A stretch of 64,000 nucleotides of DNA. Source: Enhydrobacter sp. (lineage in GTDB: Bacteria; Pseudomonadota; Alphaproteobacteria; Reyranellales; Reyranellaceae). The notes under the pieces are model-generated. The model did not search any database. It was not told where the DNA came from and saw only the letters and a program-made list of their open reading frames with translations. Shown piece by piece: positions 61,653 to 64,000 of this stretch. Position 1 is the stretch's first letter, and every line of letters begins with the position of its first letter. The position numbers and the translations under genes were made by a program. The stretch covers positions 558,001 through 622,000 of the forward strand of contig CP075528.1 in NCBI GenBank assembly GCA_025808875.1, given 5' to 3'.

Positions 61653-63887
61653 TCAGACGAGGTGGATGAAGGAACGCCGGTCGTCGCGCGCCCGCACCTC
61701 GCCGATGATGGTTCCCTCGATGGCGCCGGCGACGGTGACGTCGGCCGGCACGGCGGCGAGAAGGCCGCCCGCCGTCTGGGGATCGAACACCAGGGGCAGT
61801 TTGGGATGCGCCGCGAACTTGTCCATGCCGTCGACGAGATGGCGGGCCCGCAGATTCGCGGGTTGCAGCGAACTGGCGAGGCCCTCGACGAACAGCGCCG
61901 TCGCCCCCTCCAGGACGGGCAGCGCATCGAGATGGAGATCGACCGAAACCTCGTCGCCGCGGCCGGTGGCGCGGATCATTTCGGCGAGATGGCCGGCGAG
62001 CCCGAAGCCGGTCACGTCGGTGCAAGCATGGGCACCGGCCTCCGTCAGCGCCGCCGCGACCGCGGAGGAGGGCAGGCGCATCGATGCCAGCGCCCCGGCG
62101 ATCCATCGGCCGCGGGCCTGGCCGCGCATGGCGGCGGCGAAGATCACGCCGGTGCCGAGCGGCTTGGTGAGCACCAGCTTGTCGCCCGGCCGCATCCCGC
62201 CCTTGCGCAGGGCGCGAGCCGGCGCGACCAGGCCGTTGACCGAGAAGCCGAGCGCCGCTTCGGGGCCTTCACCGGAATGGCCGCCGATCAGCGCGCACCC
62301 GGCACGGTCGAGGATGCCGCGTGCGCCGGCCAGCATCTGGAAAAGATCCTCCTCCATCAGGCGCTCGGCGGCGGCCGGCACGACGGCAAGCGCCAGCGCG
62401 CTGTGCGGCCGCGCGCCCATCGCCCACACGTCGCCCAGCGCATGGACCGCCGCGACCTCGCCGAAGACGAACGGATCGTCGATGAAGGTGCGGAAGAAAT
62501 CGACCGACTGCACCAGCGCCTGGCCCGCGGGTACCTCGATCATGGCCGCGTCGTCGGGCGCGTCGAGCCCGATCGTGACCCCGGTGGCCGGCGACGGACC
62601 GAGCCGCGCCAGCACGCGCGCCAGCACCGAAGCGCCGACCTTGGCGCCGCAGCCGCCGCAGCGCATGCCGATGTCGGCGAGGAGGCGCTGCGCGTCGGCG
62701 TCGGCCAGCCGCGGATCGGGCGCCGCGGGTGCCGGCATCGCCATCCTGCGGTCGGGTGGATCGCGGTACATGCGCATCCACTTGCGGTCGATATGGTCCT
62801 TCCAGCGCCACACCCAGGCGCCTTCGACGGACAGGCCGTTGCGCGTCGCCACGGCGCGGCCGTCGCCGGCGCCGAGGATGGAAAGATGGTGCTTCTGCGG
62901 CGTGAAGGGTGCGGGCTTCTGTCCGAGCAGGGCACGGCGCAGATTGTCGGCCAGCGGCGGGCCCTGGCGCACGGCGTACACGCCGGCCTTCGGGCGCGGG
63001 TGCGCGACGCTGGTGGCGCAATCGCCGACCGCGAAGACGGCGGGGTCGGAAGTCCGCAGCGTCGCATCGATGGCGAAGAAGCCGCGGCCGTCGAGCGCGA
63101 GGCCGGTGCCGGCGAACCACGTCGCGGCGCTCGCCTCGGTGACGATGAAGGCGGCATCGAAGTCGAGCGTCGCGCCGCCGGCAAGACGCATGACCCCCGC
63201 CTCGACCTGCGTCGTCGCCGCGTTCTCGACCAGCCGGATGCCGCGTTGGCCGAACAGTCGACGGACGACGCGGCGGGCCGAATTCGCCTGGCCGGCGAGG
63301 ATCTCGTCCCGCGTCGCCAGGGTGACGCTCGGCGCCGCTGCCATTGCGGCCTCGCGCAGGCGGTGGTCGATCGCCAGCGCGAGTTCGACCCCGCCGGCGC
63401 CGCCGCCGACCACGACGATGCGCAGCGGGCCCCGCCAGTCGCGCACCCGATCGAGGAAGGCGAGCCAGCGGTGGCCCAGTTCCGCGATGGGCTTGACCGG
63501 CGTGGTGTGTTCCCGTGCGCCGGGAATTGCCTCGAGGCTGGGCGCGGCGCCGACGTCGAGCGACAACAGGTCATAGGACACCGGCGGGCGTCCCCCGAGC
63601 AGCACCTGGCGGTTGTCGCGGTCGAGACCGACCGCCTCGGCATGGATCAGCCGCGCGCCGGTCCAGGCGCAGAGCCGCGCCAGGTCGATGTGGCATTCGT
63701 CGAACGTGTAGTGGCCGGCGACGAAGCCCGGGATCATCCCGGAATAGGGCGTCTCGATGTCCCGTCCGATCAGCGTCAGGCGCACGCCCGGCATCGGCTT
63801 CATGGCGAAGCTCTTCAGCACATGGACGTGGGCATGCCCGCCGCCGACCAGCACGAGGTCCTTCAATTGGGGCGCGGCAGCCTGCAT
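61653..63887 (-). CDS. selD: NDH-2-like oxidoreductase fused to selenide,water dikinase (SelD)
   Basis: A 744-residue fusion. Residues 1-370 are an FAD/NAD(P) pyridine nucleotide-disulfide (NDH-2-like) oxidoreductase with LVLVGGGHAHVHVLKSF, RIVVVGGGAGGVELALAI and FAVGDCAT. Residues about 400-744 are SelD, which makes selenophosphate from selenide and ATP; the active Cys lies in MRCGGCGAKVG (Cys410/Cys413), and ALIGGHSGEGPE and CTDVTGFGLAGH are standard. Cys rather than selenocysteine is used. Such fusions are known in several bacteria; the oxidoreductase may supply reduced selenium. No selA, selB or selU is visible in the window. Confidence 0.9.
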   Translation of the reverse strand: MQAAAPQLKDLVLVGGGHAHVHVLKSFAMKPMPGVRLTLIGRDIETPYSGMIPGFVAGHYTFDECHIDLARLCAWTGARLIHAEAVGLDRDNRQVLLGGRPPVSYDLLSLDVGAAPSLEAIPGAREHTTPVKPIAELGHRWLAFLDRVRDWRGPLRIVVVGGGAGGVELALAIDHRLREAAMAAAPSVTLATRDEILAGQANSARRVVRRLFGQRGIRLVENAATTQVEAGVMRLAGGATLDFDAAFIVTEASAATWFAGTGLALDGRGFFAIDATLRTSDPAVFAVGDCATSVAHPRPKAGVYAVRQGPPLADNLRRALLGQKPAPFTPQKHHLSILGAGDGRAVATRNGLSVEGAWVWRWKDHIDRKWMRMYRDPPDRRMAMPAPAAPDPRLADADAQRLLADIGMRCGGCGAKVGASVLARVLARLGPSPATGVTIGLDAPDDAAMIEVPAGQALVQSVDFFRTFIDDPFVFGEVAAVHALGDVWAMGARPHSALALAVVPAAAERLMEEDLFQMLAGARGILDRAGCALIGGHSGEGPEAALGFSVNGLVAPARALRKGGMRPGDKLVLTKPLGTGVIFAAAMRGQARGRWIAGALASMRLPSSAVAAALTEAGAHACTDVTGFGLAGHLAEMIRATGRGDEVSVDLHLDALPVLEGATALFVEGLASSLQPANLRARHLVDGMDKFAAHPKLPLVFDPQTAGGLLAAVPADVTVAGAIEGTIIGEVRARDDRRSFIHLV

Positions 63888-63989
63888 CGACCTTCTATAT
63901 CCGATCGCCGCTGGTGCTGGTACAAGTCCGAAAAATATTGTATATCAATAAATTATATCGATTTCTTTTAGTCATTTCGGAGCTATCTC

Positions 63990-64000
63990 ATGGCCGCCAC
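63990..64000 (+). CDS. Start of a plus-strand gene cut by the window end
   Basis: An ATG at 63990 preceded by CGGAG (63978-63982) begins a frame reading Met-Ala-Ala before the window ends. The AT-rich 100 bases upstream, divergent from the selD fusion gene, would suit a promoter. Only three codons are visible, so the product is unknown. Confidence 0.35.

Noticed and set aside
1..64000. CRISPR array or rRNA operon
   Set aside because: No regularly spaced identical repeats and no rRNA-like sequence were seen on either strand.

Overview
The window comes from a high-GC alphaproteobacterium; I cannot fix the genus. It has three parts: the right-hand portion of an integrative conjugative element (ICE, about 1-39227), a small decayed island (39228-42616), and ordinary chromosome (42617-64000). 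The ICE starts to the left of the window.

ICE core, 1-18442. All genes but the last lie on the plus strand, in the order usual for alphaproteobacterial Trb-type ICEs: excisionase-like HTH protein, RepA-type initiator with three downstream iterons, DUF2840 protein, TraF-like S26 peptidase, lytic transglycosylase, VirD2/RlxS-type relaxase, VirD4/TraG coupling protein, CopG-like protein, then trbB-C-D-E-J-L-F-G-I and a DUF2274 protein, mostly with stop/start overlaps. A convergent LysR regulator closes the module. The parA gene usual between repA and DUF2840, and the trbK gene usual between trbJ and trbL, are absent. An IS3-family element (18640-19893) with inverted ends, a 3-bp target duplication and an orfA/orfB frameshift site lies between the core and the cargo.

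Copper cargo, 20240-36545. copA (Cu+ P-type ATPase with a YHS domain) and csoR diverge from a 19-bp palindrome that I read as a CsoR operator lying inside two face-to-face promoters. A class III nucleotide cyclase is translationally coupled behind copA. A plus-strand cluster follows: secreted Cys/His protein, lipoprotein, TolC, multicopper oxidase, cupredoxin, CusF-like chaperone, small Cys protein, cytochrome c. A minus-strand cusB-cusA-tolC operon comes next. Together they would export Cu+ from the cytoplasm, oxidise or bind it in the periplasm and expel it across the outer membrane.

Integration site, 37585-42616. The ICE integrase reads inward from a 55-bp repeat (39173-39227) that is the 3' part of a tRNA-Leu(CAA) gene. 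An identical copy at 42562-42616 ends a second island holding a truncated integrase, a putative HEPN RNase, a NinB-like protein and an HNH-like zinc protein. The arrangement is a tandem insertion at one tRNA; the intact tRNA should lie left of the window.

Chromosome, 42617-64000: superinfection-immunity-like protein, glucokinase, secreted and membrane proteins, pirin, an MFS transporter, a sulfotransferase, a cysD gene followed by a cysNC gene collapsed to 105 codons, an acyl carrier protein / AMP ligase / reductase / GNAT-like / polysaccharide deacetylase operon of unknown product, cinA, two rraA-family genes around a DHA2 efflux pump, a REP-flanked RAYT transposase, an LLM-family oxidoreductase, an OsmC protein and an NDH-2-SelD fusion.
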